Assembly: GCA_937951935.1 (NCBI GenBank)
Contig: CALGAM010000033.1
Coordinates: forward strand, 1 to 27,201
Reading direction: 5' to 3'
Source of the DNA: an uncultured Micromonospora sp.
GTDB lineage: Bacteria; Actinomycetota; Actinomycetes; Mycobacteriales; Micromonosporaceae
DNA length: 27,201 bases
Below are positions 15,207-24,690 of this stretch, piece by piece; position 1 is the stretch's first letter, and the number at the start of each line of letters is the position of its first letter. Made by a program: the position numbers and the translations under genes. Under the pieces are notes generated by a model. The model did not search any database, was not told the DNA's origin, and saw only the letters and a list, made by a program, of their open reading frames with translations.

Positions 15207-16535
15207 TCAGCTCTGGCGCAAGAACCGGTCGAGCACCCGCACGCCGAACTGTAGCCCCTCGATCGGCACCCGCTCGTCGATGCCGTGGAACAACGCGGAG
15301 AAGTTCAGGTCCGCCGGCAGCCGCAGCGGGGTGAAGCCGAAGCACCGGATGCCCAGACGGTGGAACGCCTTCGCGTCCGTGCCGCCGGAGAGCATGTACG
15401 GCACTGCCCGGGCGCCCGGGTCCTCGGCCCGCAGCGCCGCCGCCATGGCGTCCACCAGGGCGCCGTCGAAGCTGGTCTCCAGCGCCGGCTGGCGGTGAAT
15501 GTGCTCGATCTCGATGTCCGGGCCGACCACCTCGCGGAGCTGTTCGATCAGCAGCTCCGCCTGCCCGGGAAGGCTCCGGCAGTCGATGGTGGCGCTGGCC
15601 CGGCCGGGGATCACGTTGTCCTTGTAGCCGGCGGAGAGCCGGGTCGGGTTGGCGGTGTTACGGATGGTCGCCCCGATGATGTTGGCGATCGGGCCGAGCT
15701 TGGCGATCGCCGCCTCCGGGTCGTCGGGGTCGAGCTCGATACCCAGCGCCTCGGAGACCTCCTCCAGGAAGGCGCGCACGGTGGGGGTGACCACCACCGG
15801 GAACCGGTGCCGGCCGACCCGGGCGACCGCCTCGGCGAGCGCGGTGACGGCGTTGTCGTCGTGCACCATCGAGCCGTGCCCGGGACGGCCCCGGGCGTGC
15901 AGCCGTAGCCAGTCGAGGCCCTTCTCCGCCGTCTCGACGAGGTAGAGCCGCAGATCCTCGTTGACCGAGAAGGAGAAGCCGCCCACCTCGCCGATGGCCT
16001 CGGTGCAGCCCTCCAGCAGTTCGGGGTGTCGGTCAACCAGGAAGTGCGCCCCGTATCCCCCGCCGGCCTCCTCGTCGGCGGTGAAGGCCAGCACGAGGTC
16101 GCGCGGGGGACGGACGCCGCGACGCTGCCAGTCCCGGACCACCGCCAGCACCATCGCGTCGAAGTCCTTCATGTCGATGGCGCCGCGACCCCACAGGTAG
16201 CCGTCGCGGATCTCCCCGGAGAACGGGTGCACCGACCACTCGCTGGCGTCCGCCGGCACCACGTCCAGATGGCCGTGCACCAGCAGCGCCCCGCGACTCG
16301 GGTCGGTACCGGGGATTCGGGCGACGACACTGGTCCGCCGAGGCGCCGACTCCCGGAGCTGCACCTCGACGCCCACCTCGGTGAGCTTCTCCGCGACGTA
16401 CTCCGCGGCGGCCCGCTCGCCGGCCCCGGTCGCGTCGTCTCCTGTGTTGGTGGTGTCGATCCGGAGCAGGTCCTGGCAGAGCGGGACGACCTCGTCGACG
16501 GCGCTCGGGTGGCTCGGGGCGGACTGGCTACTCAT
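15207..16535 (-). CDS. M20/M25/M40-family metallopeptidase (DapE/ArgE-like)
   Basis: A 442-residue cytosolic dinuclear zinc hydrolase. Metal ligands and catalytic residues are in place: HGHLDVVP (His89, with catalytic Asp91), GRGAIDMKD (bridging Asp121), TADEEAGG (catalytic Glu155, ligand Glu156), and a C-terminal His in ALFHGIDERVP. The dimerisation domain lies about 195-320 (ARGRPGHGSMVHDDNAV begins it). The family includes carboxypeptidases, aminoacylases and succinyl-diaminopimelate desuccinylases; the specific substrate is unclear. The mycobacterial relative annotated dapE2 (Rv2141c) lies in the matching neighbourhood (from memory). The ATG at 16535 has only a weak GAAGAA before it. A 4-codon ORF (ATG at 16546) ends across this start (ATGA). 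Confidence 0.92.
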   Translation of the reverse strand: MSSQSAPSHPSAVDEVVPLCQDLLRIDTTNTGDDATGAGERAAAEYVAEKLTEVGVEVQLRESAPRRTSVVARIPGTDPSRGALLVHGHLDVVPADASEWSVHPFSGEIRDGYLWGRGAIDMKDFDAMVLAVVRDWQRRGVRPPRDLVLAFTADEEAGGGYGAHFLVDRHPELLEGCTEAIGEVGGFSFSVNEDLRLYLVETAEKGLDWLRLHARGRPGHGSMVHDDNAVTALAEAVARVGRHRFPVVVTPTVRAFLEEVSEALGIELDPDDPEAAIAKLGPIANIIGATIRNTANPTRLSAGYKDNVIPGRASATIDCRSLPGQAELLIEQLREVVGPDIEIEHIHRQPALETSFDGALVDAMAAALRAEDPGARAVPYMLSGGTDAKAFHRLGIRCFGFTPLRLPADLNFSALFHGIDERVPIEGLQFGVRVLDRFLRQS

Positions 16536-16629
16536 GGGTTCTTCATACCAGTCCGCCCGGGCCGGCCGCCCGCCCACCCGGTGTCGAGTTTTTCCGGCGG
16601 GGAGGTTCCGGGATGTCCGCGCCCGGACC

Positions 16630-16651
16630 GGAGACAGCCCGGAGACAGCCC
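16630..16651. repeat. Tandem 11-bp repeat
   Basis: GGAGACAGCCC occurs twice head to tail (16630-16640 and 16641-16651) in the 298-bp region between the divergent M20 peptidase and ThuA genes. The rest of that region shows no gene and no clear promoter. Confidence 0.7.
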
Positions 16652-16833
16652 GACCTCGCCGGGTGGCGGCCCGCCGCGGTGGCACCGTCAGGGCCGGGGT
16701 CGTCTCGGCCGCCGCGCGGGCCGGCGGGTGCCCCGACGGGCTGGGCGACACGGCCGGCCGGGAGGTGTGATGATCCCTCCCGACGGGACCGGTGCCCGGG
16801 CCCGGGCACGAGCGACGGTGGACGGATGGGGCG

Positions 16834-17514
16834 ATGCGCAACGCGTTGGTGGTCCGGGGTGGTTGGGAGGGCCACGTCCCGGTGGCGGCGACCGAGCTGT
16901 TCATCCCGTTCCTGCGGCAGCGGGGCTTCAGCGTCGAGGTCCACGACGACCTGGCGGTCTACACCGACCGTGAACGGATGGCTGCCGCCGACCTGGTGGT
17001 GCAGTGCTGGTCGATCGGAACCATCACCGACGAGCAGGCCGCCGGGCTGGTCGCGGCGGTCCGCGCCGGGACCGGCCTCGCCGGCTGGCACGGTGGGATC
17101 GTCGACGCGTTCCACCACAACGCCTACCACCAGCTCACCGGGGGCGTCTTCGTCCACCATCCGCCCGGCTTCGTCGAGCACGACCTGACGGTGCTGCCCG
17201 ACCGGGCCGACCATCCCGTGGTCCGGGGCATCGGTAGGGTCCGGCTGCACACCGAGAAGTACTGGGTGCTGACGGACCCGCTCAACGACGTCCTGGCGAC
17301 GGTGACGTTCGAACCCGAGCCGGAGCAGGGTGGGTCGGACCCTGCCGCCACGCCCTGGCACCGTCCGGTCACCATGCCCGCGGTCTGGACCCGCCGGTGG
17401 GGTGCGGGACGGGTGTTCGTCTCGACCGTCGGACACAAGCTCGACGATCTGACCCTTCCACCGATCCGGACAATCACCGAACGCGGACTGCTCTGGGCCG
17501 CTCGGGAAAATTAG
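16834..17514 (+). CDS. ThuA-like domain protein
   Basis: A 226-residue single-domain protein of the ThuA family (class I glutamine amidotransferase-like fold). Marks are ALVVRGGWEGHVP at the N-terminus, ADLVVQCWSIGTITDEQ, the block GTGLAGWHGGIVDAFHHNAY with the family His, GGVFVHHPPG, and the end MPAVWTRRWGAGRVFVSTVGHK. ThuA proteins are linked to trehalose/disaccharide oxidation (ThuA/ThuB), but many are uncharacterised. The amidotransferase nucleophile Cys is not evident at the usual site, as is normal for ThuA. GGATGGGG lies just before the ATG. The LysR gene follows 94 bp downstream on the same strand. Confidence 0.88.
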   Translation: MRNALVVRGGWEGHVPVAATELFIPFLRQRGFSVEVHDDLAVYTDRERMAAADLVVQCWSIGTITDEQAAGLVAAVRAGTGLAGWHGGIVDAFHHNAYHQLTGGVFVHHPPGFVEHDLTVLPDRADHPVVRGIGRVRLHTEKYWVLTDPLNDVLATVTFEPEPEQGGSDPAATPWHRPVTMPAVWTRRWGAGRVFVSTVGHKLDDLTLPPIRTITERGLLWAAREN

Positions 17515-17541
17515 GTGTCCGTTCGGTCGCGGTTTGCGCTT

Positions 17542-17570
17542 CCTTTGGGGGATCTTTCACTGTCCAAAGG
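17542..17570. promoter_or_regulatory. Inverted repeat, probable LysR operator
   Basis: CCTTTGG (17542-17548) and CCAAAGG (17564-17570) form a perfect 7-bp dyad with a 15-nt spacer. The dyad lies immediately upstream of the expected -35 position of the LysR gene, where regulators of this family usually bind. Confidence 0.5.
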
Positions 17571-17596
17571 TCTTCCGGAGAATCCCGCTCTGGTCC

Positions 17597-17602
17597 TACC
17601 GT
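17597..17602 (+). promoter_or_regulatory. Candidate -10 box of the LysR gene
   Basis: TACCGT lies 6 nt before the ATG at 17609. There is no Shine-Dalgarno sequence nearby, consistent with a leaderless transcript. Confidence 0.45.
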
Positions 17603-17608
17603 CACGCT

Positions 17609-18580
17609 ATGAACCTGGAGCTGCGGCACCTCAAGGTGGTCTGCGCGATCGCGGAGACGGGCAGCGTGACCAAGGCCGCCTCGGCCCTGGGGCTGGCGCA
17701 GCCCGCGCTCACCGCACAGCTCCAGCGCATCGAGCGCACTCTCGGAGGCCCGCTGTTCGAGCGGGACCGTCGGGGTGCCCGACCCACCGCGCTGGGCGAG
17801 TTGGTGTTGGCCCGGGCCCGGGTCCTACTCCCGGCAATGAAAGGACTGCAGGACGAGGCCGCCCGGCTCGCCGGCACCGGCGCGGCAATGACCCGGTTCC
17901 GCCTGGGCGGGGTGAACAGTCACATCCTCGGCGGGCTGGTGCACCGGCTCGCCGCCGACCAGCCGCACGCGCAGATCAGCACGTACGCCTCATGGTCGGT
18001 CGACGAGCTGGCGCAGATGGTGTTGAGCGGCCGGCTGGACTACGTCCTCTCCGGAGTGTGTGGGGATGCGACACCGTCCGCCGAGTTCGGCCTGACCTGG
18101 CGGGCGGTGGCGGTGGACGCCGTCTTCGTCCTGATGCCCGAGACACACCCGCTGGCCGCGCACGACGAGGTGCACCTGGCGGCGTTGAGCGAGGAACGCT
18201 GGGCGGCGGCGCCCGGTGACGGGTGCTTCGAGAGCTGTTTCATCGCCGCCTGCGCCCGGGCGGGATTCACTCCTCGCAAGATCTACGAGACCGACATCCG
18301 CAGCTGCATCGACCTGGTCGAGGCGGGCGAGGCGGTGGCACTCGCCCAGGCGACGTTCCGGCCGGTGGCGGGTCTGGTCACCCGCCCGCTGGCCAACGCC
18401 CCGCTGCGCTGGCGGCTGCTGCTCGGCTGGCATCCGGACTCCCCTGCGGCGGAGAACGCCGACCGGGTCCTCGGGCACGCCATCGCCGCCTACAACGACT
18501 CGTTGTCCCGCAACCCGCACTACCTTGCCTGGCTGTCCCGCAATCCCTCTTTCGGGGCGCGGAACCTGGCAGCGGCCTGA
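17609..18580 (+). CDS. LysR-family transcriptional regulator
   Basis: A 323-residue regulator. The N-terminal winged helix-turn-helix is classic: LRHLKVVCAIAETGSVTKAA, SALGLAQPALTAQLQRIE, LGGPLFERD (residues about 5-65), followed by the linker helix. The effector domain (about 95-305) has a periplasmic-binding-protein-like fold; LDYVLSGVCGD and VFVLMPETHPLA are typical positions. The C-terminal end (SLSRNPHYLAWLSRNPSF) extends a little past the usual boundary. It sits between the ThuA gene (same strand) and an MFS transporter gene (convergent, 22 bp between stops). Either could be a target, but LysR proteins usually control a divergent gene and none is present here. The effector is unknown. 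Confidence 0.93.
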   Translation: MNLELRHLKVVCAIAETGSVTKAASALGLAQPALTAQLQRIERTLGGPLFERDRRGARPTALGELVLARARVLLPAMKGLQDEAARLAGTGAAMTRFRLGGVNSHILGGLVHRLAADQPHAQISTYASWSVDELAQMVLSGRLDYVLSGVCGDATPSAEFGLTWRAVAVDAVFVLMPETHPLAAHDEVHLAALSEERWAAAPGDGCFESCFIAACARAGFTPRKIYETDIRSCIDLVEAGEAVALAQATFRPVAGLVTRPLANAPLRWRLLLGWHPDSPAAENADRVLGHAIAAYNDSLSRNPHYLAWLSRNPSFGARNLAAA

Positions 18581-18602
18581 CGGCCGCCAGCAGCGCCAGC
18601 GG

Positions 18603-19820
18603 TCAGGCCGTGGCCGACGACCGGGCCCGGTCGACGCGGAGTCGCCGGGTCCACGGCCACCAGATCAGCAACTGCACCACCGCGAGCGCGAGCACACACG
18701 GCAACAGCGTCCAGACGCCGACGTGCTGTGCGGCGACCCCGGCCAGCCAGGGCAGCAGCGCGCCCCCGAGCACGGACACCCCGTTCATGATCCCGATCGC
18801 GGTCGGCACCAGTCGGGTCGGAATCAGGTGTGGCACCAGGGCCATGGCGGTCGGGAACGCCGGTCCGAGGAAGAAACCCAACAGGACGAGCCCGACGCTG
18901 GCCAGAACGGCGACCGGCGCGAGCCAGGCCAGGACGGCGCTCGCCACGACCCCGGTGAGGCAGACGGCGACGGTGCCGGCGGGCGTCAGGCCGAGCCGGG
19001 TGGCGACCGGGCTGATGACGAACCGGCCCACGGTCAGCCCGAGCCAGTATCCGCTGATGGTGTAGCCGGCGAGCAGGCGCGACTGCTGGTGCCCGTCCAC
19101 CAGGAAGCTGAACCCCCAGTTGCCGACGCTGATCTCCAACCCGACGTACACGGTCAGGAAGACCGCCCCCAACAGGACCGCGGGCCGACGCAGCGCCGCG
19201 CCCAGCAGGCTCGGACCGGCGGCGACGGGTGCGGCCTCGGCCTCCTGGTCGGCTGTGGAGGCGGCTCGGGTCGGATAGGCCCGCAGGAAGCCGACGATCA
19301 GCGGCACGGACGCCAGCGCCAGCACCAGCCACACCGCCGTCCAGGGCAGCGCGGTCAGCATCCAGGTCGCCAGCACGGGCCCCAGCAGCGCACCGACCCC
19401 GAAGAACGCGTGCAGTCGGTTGAGCAGGATCGCCGCCCGCGGCAACCCGCTGAGATAGGCGTTCATCACCGACTCCAGCATCCCGACGCCGTAGCCGGCC
19501 GCGACCTGGACGGCCACCAGCGCCAGGAACGGCGGGCGGACCGCGGTGTAGAGCCCGGACAGCAGGAAGGCGGTGCCACCGACGACGAGCGCCAGCCGGA
19601 CGCCCCACCGGTGGATCAACCTGCCGGCCGTGACCCCGGCCAGCAGGAACCCGGCGGAGAAGGTGATGAAGGTGATGCCGATCGTGGCCTTGTCCACGCC
19701 GTAGTCGCGAATCTGGGCCGGCAGCAGCAGCCCGCCGACCCCGGCGCTGACCCCGACCAGCACGAACGTGGCGTACGCGACGACGACGGCGAGACGGTGG
19801 GTGCTTCGGGGGGCGGACAC
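18603..19820 (-). CDS. MFS transporter
   Basis: A 405-residue membrane protein with about 12 hydrophobic helices in two halves split by an acidic/Ala-rich loop (about residues 190-205, STADQEAEAAPVAAG). The first helix is LAVVVAYATFVLVGVSAG. The loop between helices 2 and 3 has the MFS-type GRLIHRWGVR (motif A variant of G-x-L-x-x-R-x-G-x-R/K). It resembles the fucose/sugar-permease-like and YbjJ-like MFS subgroup, but the substrate is not readable from sequence. The GTG start has GAGGAG 7 nt upstream. A longer open frame upstream is Arg-rich and has no function as a transporter start. It could be co-controlled with the neighbouring LysR gene. Confidence 0.92.
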   Translation of the reverse strand: MSAPRSTHRLAVVVAYATFVLVGVSAGVGGLLLPAQIRDYGVDKATIGITFITFSAGFLLAGVTAGRLIHRWGVRLALVVGGTAFLLSGLYTAVRPPFLALVAVQVAAGYGVGMLESVMNAYLSGLPRAAILLNRLHAFFGVGALLGPVLATWMLTALPWTAVWLVLALASVPLIVGFLRAYPTRAASTADQEAEAAPVAAGPSLLGAALRRPAVLLGAVFLTVYVGLEISVGNWGFSFLVDGHQQSRLLAGYTISGYWLGLTVGRFVISPVATRLGLTPAGTVAVCLTGVVASAVLAWLAPVAVLASVGLVLLGFFLGPAFPTAMALVPHLIPTRLVPTAIGIMNGVSVLGGALLPWLAGVAAQHVGVWTLLPCVLALAVVQLLIWWPWTRRLRVDRARSSATA

Positions 19821-20173
19821 GCGAGGTCTCCTCGGGGGTGGGGCGACCGGGCGCCGTCGGACGACCGGTCGCGGGGTTCCGGCTCGCCGGAGGCGTCGTC
19901 CACCACGTGCCCCGCCCGCGCGCCGTCTCACCGGGATCGGTATGAGCCAAGCGGTATGTAGCCTGCTCGATCCCGGAGGGATACCTTAGCGGTGCCCTGC
20001 CTGATCCAGCATCCGGGTGCCGTCGGCGTTCGTCGTACCACCCCGGGCTGACCCCCGGTCAGCGGGGCACCGGCCACCGTGCACCGTCCGGTTCCGGGCC
20101 GGACGGTGCACGGTTCTGCTCCGGTGGCATCCCGTCCGGTGCGAACCGGCCGCCAACGGGTACCGGTATCGGC
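19821..20173. other. Long divergent intergenic region with several dyads
   Basis: 353 bp between the MFS start and the 76-aa gene. It contains a 9-bp inverted repeat, CCGGGATCG (19931-19939) and CGATCCCGG (19968-19976). Between these arms lie two direct copies of CGGTATG (19938-19944, 19952-19958), 14 bp apart. A 16-bp perfect hairpin is listed separately. No credible gene is seen. Confidence 0.6.
20076..20114. repeat. Perfect 16-bp hairpin
   Basis: ACCGTGCACCGTCCGG (20076-20091) and its exact complement (20099-20114) flank a 7-nt loop. Each arm contains the palindrome GTGCAC. It stands 59 nt before the 76-aa gene. No gene on the plus strand ends upstream, so it is unlikely to be a simple terminator. 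It could be an operator or a leader structure. Confidence 0.8.
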
Positions 20174-20404
20174 ATGACCGACCTGCCCGAGGACGACCGC
20201 GAGACCGTGCGCCGGATCGCCGCCGCCCACACCGCCGCCTCCCGGGACGTCGAGGCCTTCCTGCGCCGCCTCCCGGCCCTGCCGACCCCCGAACACATCG
20301 CCGAGTACGCCGCCCTGCTGGCCAGGGAGGAGGCGATCCGGATCGAACGCGACGACGCCGCCGACGCGGCCGGGCTCGGCCTGCCGAGCGTCGGCCGCGA
20401 GTGA
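20174..20404 (+). CDS. Hypothetical small protein (76 aa)
   Basis: A 76-residue, mostly helical acidic protein (TDLPEDDRETVRRIAAAHTA, then helix DVEAFLRRLPAL and IAEYAALLAREEAIRIERDD). I do not recognise a family. There is no membrane helix or signal. The start ATG lacks a clear Shine-Dalgarno sequence, and no good -10 box is at the leaderless distance. The amphipathic heptad-like helices and the third-position GC pattern support coding. It converges with the DUF3140 gene (66 bp between stops) and lies downstream of the 16-bp hairpin. Confidence 0.6.
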   Translation: MTDLPEDDRETVRRIAAAHTAASRDVEAFLRRLPALPTPEHIAEYAALLAREEAIRIERDDAADAAGLGLPSVGRE

Positions 20405-20470
20405 GCGCGCCGGCGCGTCCCGGATCGCCACCGGGCCGCCGGCCGCCCGCCCGGCACCGCGCGGGACCGG

Positions 20471-20821
20471 CTACCGCTCCGTCAGCGGGTCGTGACCGAG
20501 ATCCAGCAGGGCGTGCCGCCACTGCTGGTCGCCGCTGCCGTCCGGGGGACGCTCGTCGAGCAGGCCCCGGATCTCGGCGACGGTCTCCCGCATCACCTGG
20601 ATGTCCCCCTCGGTGAGGTCCACCTTGCGTTTGCGCAGCACCGCGAGAATGCTTCGGCCGGGCTGGGGCAGCCCGAGATCAGGGTCCGCGCCGAAGCCCT
20701 CCTCGCCGGACCCTCGGGTCAGCAACCAGTCCCGTAGCCGCTCCGAGGTGACGTTGACACACGTGTGAAAGTCCTCCCAGAGCTGCTCCACCTCGGGATC
20801 GACACGCTGCTTGCGTACCAT
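20471..20821 (-). CDS. DUF3140 family protein
   Basis: A 116-residue protein with the DUF3140 pattern: an N-terminal helix VEQLWEDFHTCVNVTSERLRDWL, then GRSILAVLRKRKVDLTEGD, IQVMRETVAEIRGLLDERP, and the end WRHALLDLGHDPL. Family assignment is from memory. DUF3140 is small, single-domain and of unknown function; some members are linked to DNA binding or stress. The ATG at 20821 is overlapped by the stop of the upstream 61-aa ORF (TGATG), giving translational coupling. It is the last gene of the Clp-group minus-strand cluster. Confidence 0.85.
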   Translation of the reverse strand: MVRKQRVDPEVEQLWEDFHTCVNVTSERLRDWLLTRGSGEEGFGADPDLGLPQPGRSILAVLRKRKVDLTEGDIQVMRETVAEIRGLLDERPPDGSGDQQWRHALLDLGHDPLTER

Positions 20822-21006
20822 CAGGGTTCCTCCCCGACCGGGGTCGAAGCACCGTCGTTGTGGTCGTCCGCGTCGCCGCCCGACCCGGCGTCCGGCCGCG
20901 CCGTGGGCGGGCGGGGCACCAGGTTCGGCGTACGCCGCACCTCGCGTGGGGTGAGCACCGCGTCGGTCTTGGCGCTCTTCTCGCGGTTCTCCTCGGGCTG
21001 GCTCAC
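20821..21006 (-). CDS. Hypothetical small protein (61 aa), coupled to DUF3140
   Basis: A 61-residue hydrophilic protein that looks disordered. It starts SQPEENREKSAKTDAVLTPREVRRTPN and ends in an Asp/Gly-rich tail. I recognise no domain. The GTG at 21006 has a strong GGAGG 5 nt upstream (GGAGGCGACC), clearly better than the GTG 20 codons earlier. Its TGA shares a base with the DUF3140 ATG, so the two are probably made together. The gap to the Clp ATPase stop is 91 bp. Confidence 0.7.
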   Translation of the reverse strand: MSQPEENREKSAKTDAVLTPREVRRTPNLVPRPPTARPDAGSGGDADDHNDGASTPVGEEP

Positions 21007-21097
21007 GGTCGCCTCCTCCTTCGCTCCTCGCACGCGCTGCGCCCCGCGGACACGCCCGCCCGGCACGGTGCGGCCCCGGATCCGGCGTCGGTGGCCG

Positions 21098-23659
<2,562 letters not shown>

Positions 23660-23823
23660 CTCTCGTCCCCCTCCCGGGCGCCTCGCAACGGGCGCGGGCA
23701 CTGCGCTGTCCGCGCCTACCCGGCGGGAAGGCCCGACAAACGTGCCGTAACCGCAACCGGGCCGGCCGGCGCGGCCCGCCCGCCGGGGCGACGGAGCGGT
23801 GTGCCCGACCGCCGTGGCGGTGG

Positions 23824-23829
23824 CAGGCT
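23824..23829 (+). promoter_or_regulatory. Weak -10 box of the NYN-domain gene
   Basis: CAGGCT lies 6 nt before the GTG at 23836. GGCGG next to the GTG might serve instead as a poor ribosome-binding site. Confidence 0.3.
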
Positions 23830-23835
23830 GGGCGG

Positions 23836-24282
23836 GTGGAACGCGAACCGCTCCTGGTGGTGGATGCCGCGAACGTCGTGGGTTCGGTGCCGGACGGCTG
23901 GTGGCGTGACCGGGTCGGGGCGACGGTCCGGCTGCGTGACCGCCTGGCGCCGCTGCGTCGACACGGCCTGCCCGGACTGCCCCCGCCGGTGGAGGTCGTG
24001 CTCGTCGTCGAAGGGGTGGCCCGACAGGTCGCGGCCAGCGACGAGGTCCGGGTGGTCGCCGCGGAGTCGTCCGGCGACGACGCGATCGTGGCGCTGGTCC
24101 GTACCGAGGCTCCCGCCCGGAGCTGCGTGGTGGTCACCGCCGACCGGGCGCTGCGTTCCCGGGTGTCCGCGCTGGGCGTCGAGGTACGCGGACCTCGGTG
24201 GTTGGCGCCAGACCCCGGGGTCCGGCCCGGCCGGAACCCGGGACTGTCGGAGATCCGACTAAGTAGCGAATCGATCACGTAA
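23836..24282 (+). CDS. NYN/PIN-like domain protein (often annotated NTP pyrophosphohydrolase)
   Basis: A 148-residue single-domain protein. The order of acidic motifs fits a PIN-like NYN (YacP-type) nuclease fold: LLVVDAANVVGSVP with an Asp near residue 9 at the end of the first strand, the SSGDDAIVALV block with paired Asp, and VVTADRALRSRVSALGVEV before the last strand. In actinomycetes such proteins are often labelled NTP pyrophosphohydrolase, which I consider less likely. If active it would cut RNA with Mg2+. The GTG start was chosen because the domain begins immediately after it. It is divergent from the Clp gene and 142 bp upstream of the FtsK-type operon on the same strand. Confidence 0.78.
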   Translation: MEREPLLVVDAANVVGSVPDGWWRDRVGATVRLRDRLAPLRRHGLPGLPPPVEVVLVVEGVARQVAASDEVRVVAAESSGDDAIVALVRTEAPARSCVVVTADRALRSRVSALGVEVRGPRWLAPDPGVRPGRNPGLSEIRLSSESIT

Positions 24283-24288
24283 AGTAGC
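24261..24288 (+). repeat. Paired direct repeat at the NYN gene end
   Basis: AAGTAGC occurs at 24261-24267 and 24282-24288, exactly 21 bp (two helical turns) apart, spanning the NYN stop codon. TAAAGT (24280-24285) inside it is a good -10-like hexamer. It could hold a promoter or operator for the operon that follows. Confidence 0.4.
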
Positions 24289-24424
24289 AGGTTGGCCGAA
24301 CTGCGGCGATCTTGCCGAGCCGGGGTCGATCCGGACACCAACCCCGCGACCACCCACCAATACCCACACGCGCCTCAGGGATAAGCTCTAATGAGAGCCC
24401 TCCCCGCCCCCAGGAGGTTTCGTC

Positions 24425-24685
24425 GTGGCGAGCGTCGCCGAGCTGAAGGCAGCCATCGATGCCGCACTCCAACAGATCGGCGACGGCCAGGCCGCGGTCC
24501 AGGCCGCCAGCGAGAAGCTGGCCGAGGCGCGGCAGACCCTGGCCAGTGCGTTGGAGGGCAGCGGACATGCCACAGTCGACGCCGCCCAGGCATCGCTCGC
24601 CCAGGCCGCCCAGGAACTCGAGGAGTGCCTCGCCGCCACGCTCGCCGCCGTCGAACAGGCCCAGCTCTACGTCTCGACGCTCTGA
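24425..24685 (+). CDS. Small helical protein, first gene of the FtsK-type operon
   Basis: An 86-residue all-helical, acidic protein rich in Ala, Glu and Gln. Two long helices (about 1-45 and 50-86) are joined by a short turn (EGSGHATVD), so it is probably a helical hairpin or coiled coil. It contains one Cys, and no Trp-x-Gly motif. It resembles small Micromonosporaceae proteins of DUF6244 type in length and helical pattern, but this is uncertain. The GTG has a textbook AGGAGG 7 nt upstream. The stop is 5 nt before the ATG of the next gene, so this is one operon. Its size and position beside a tandem FtsK-fold ATPase recall WXG100 partners of EccC ATPases, without the WXG signature. Confidence 0.8.
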   Translation: MASVAELKAAIDAALQQIGDGQAAVQAASEKLAEARQTLASALEGSGHATVDAAQASLAQAAQELEECLAATLAAVEQAQLYVSTL

Positions 24686-24690
24686 TCCGA

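Noticed and set aside
18216..19961. A 581-codon plus-strand frame beyond the LysR gene
   Set aside because: It overlaps LysR in another frame and runs antisense through the MFS gene. The product is Gln/Arg/Gly-rich without any domain.
23836..24282. Calling the 148-aa gene an NTP pyrophosphohydrolase
   Set aside because: It is commonly so labelled, but the VVDAAN / GDDAI / TADRAL order fits a NYN/PIN-like fold, and no Nudix or MazG motif is seen.
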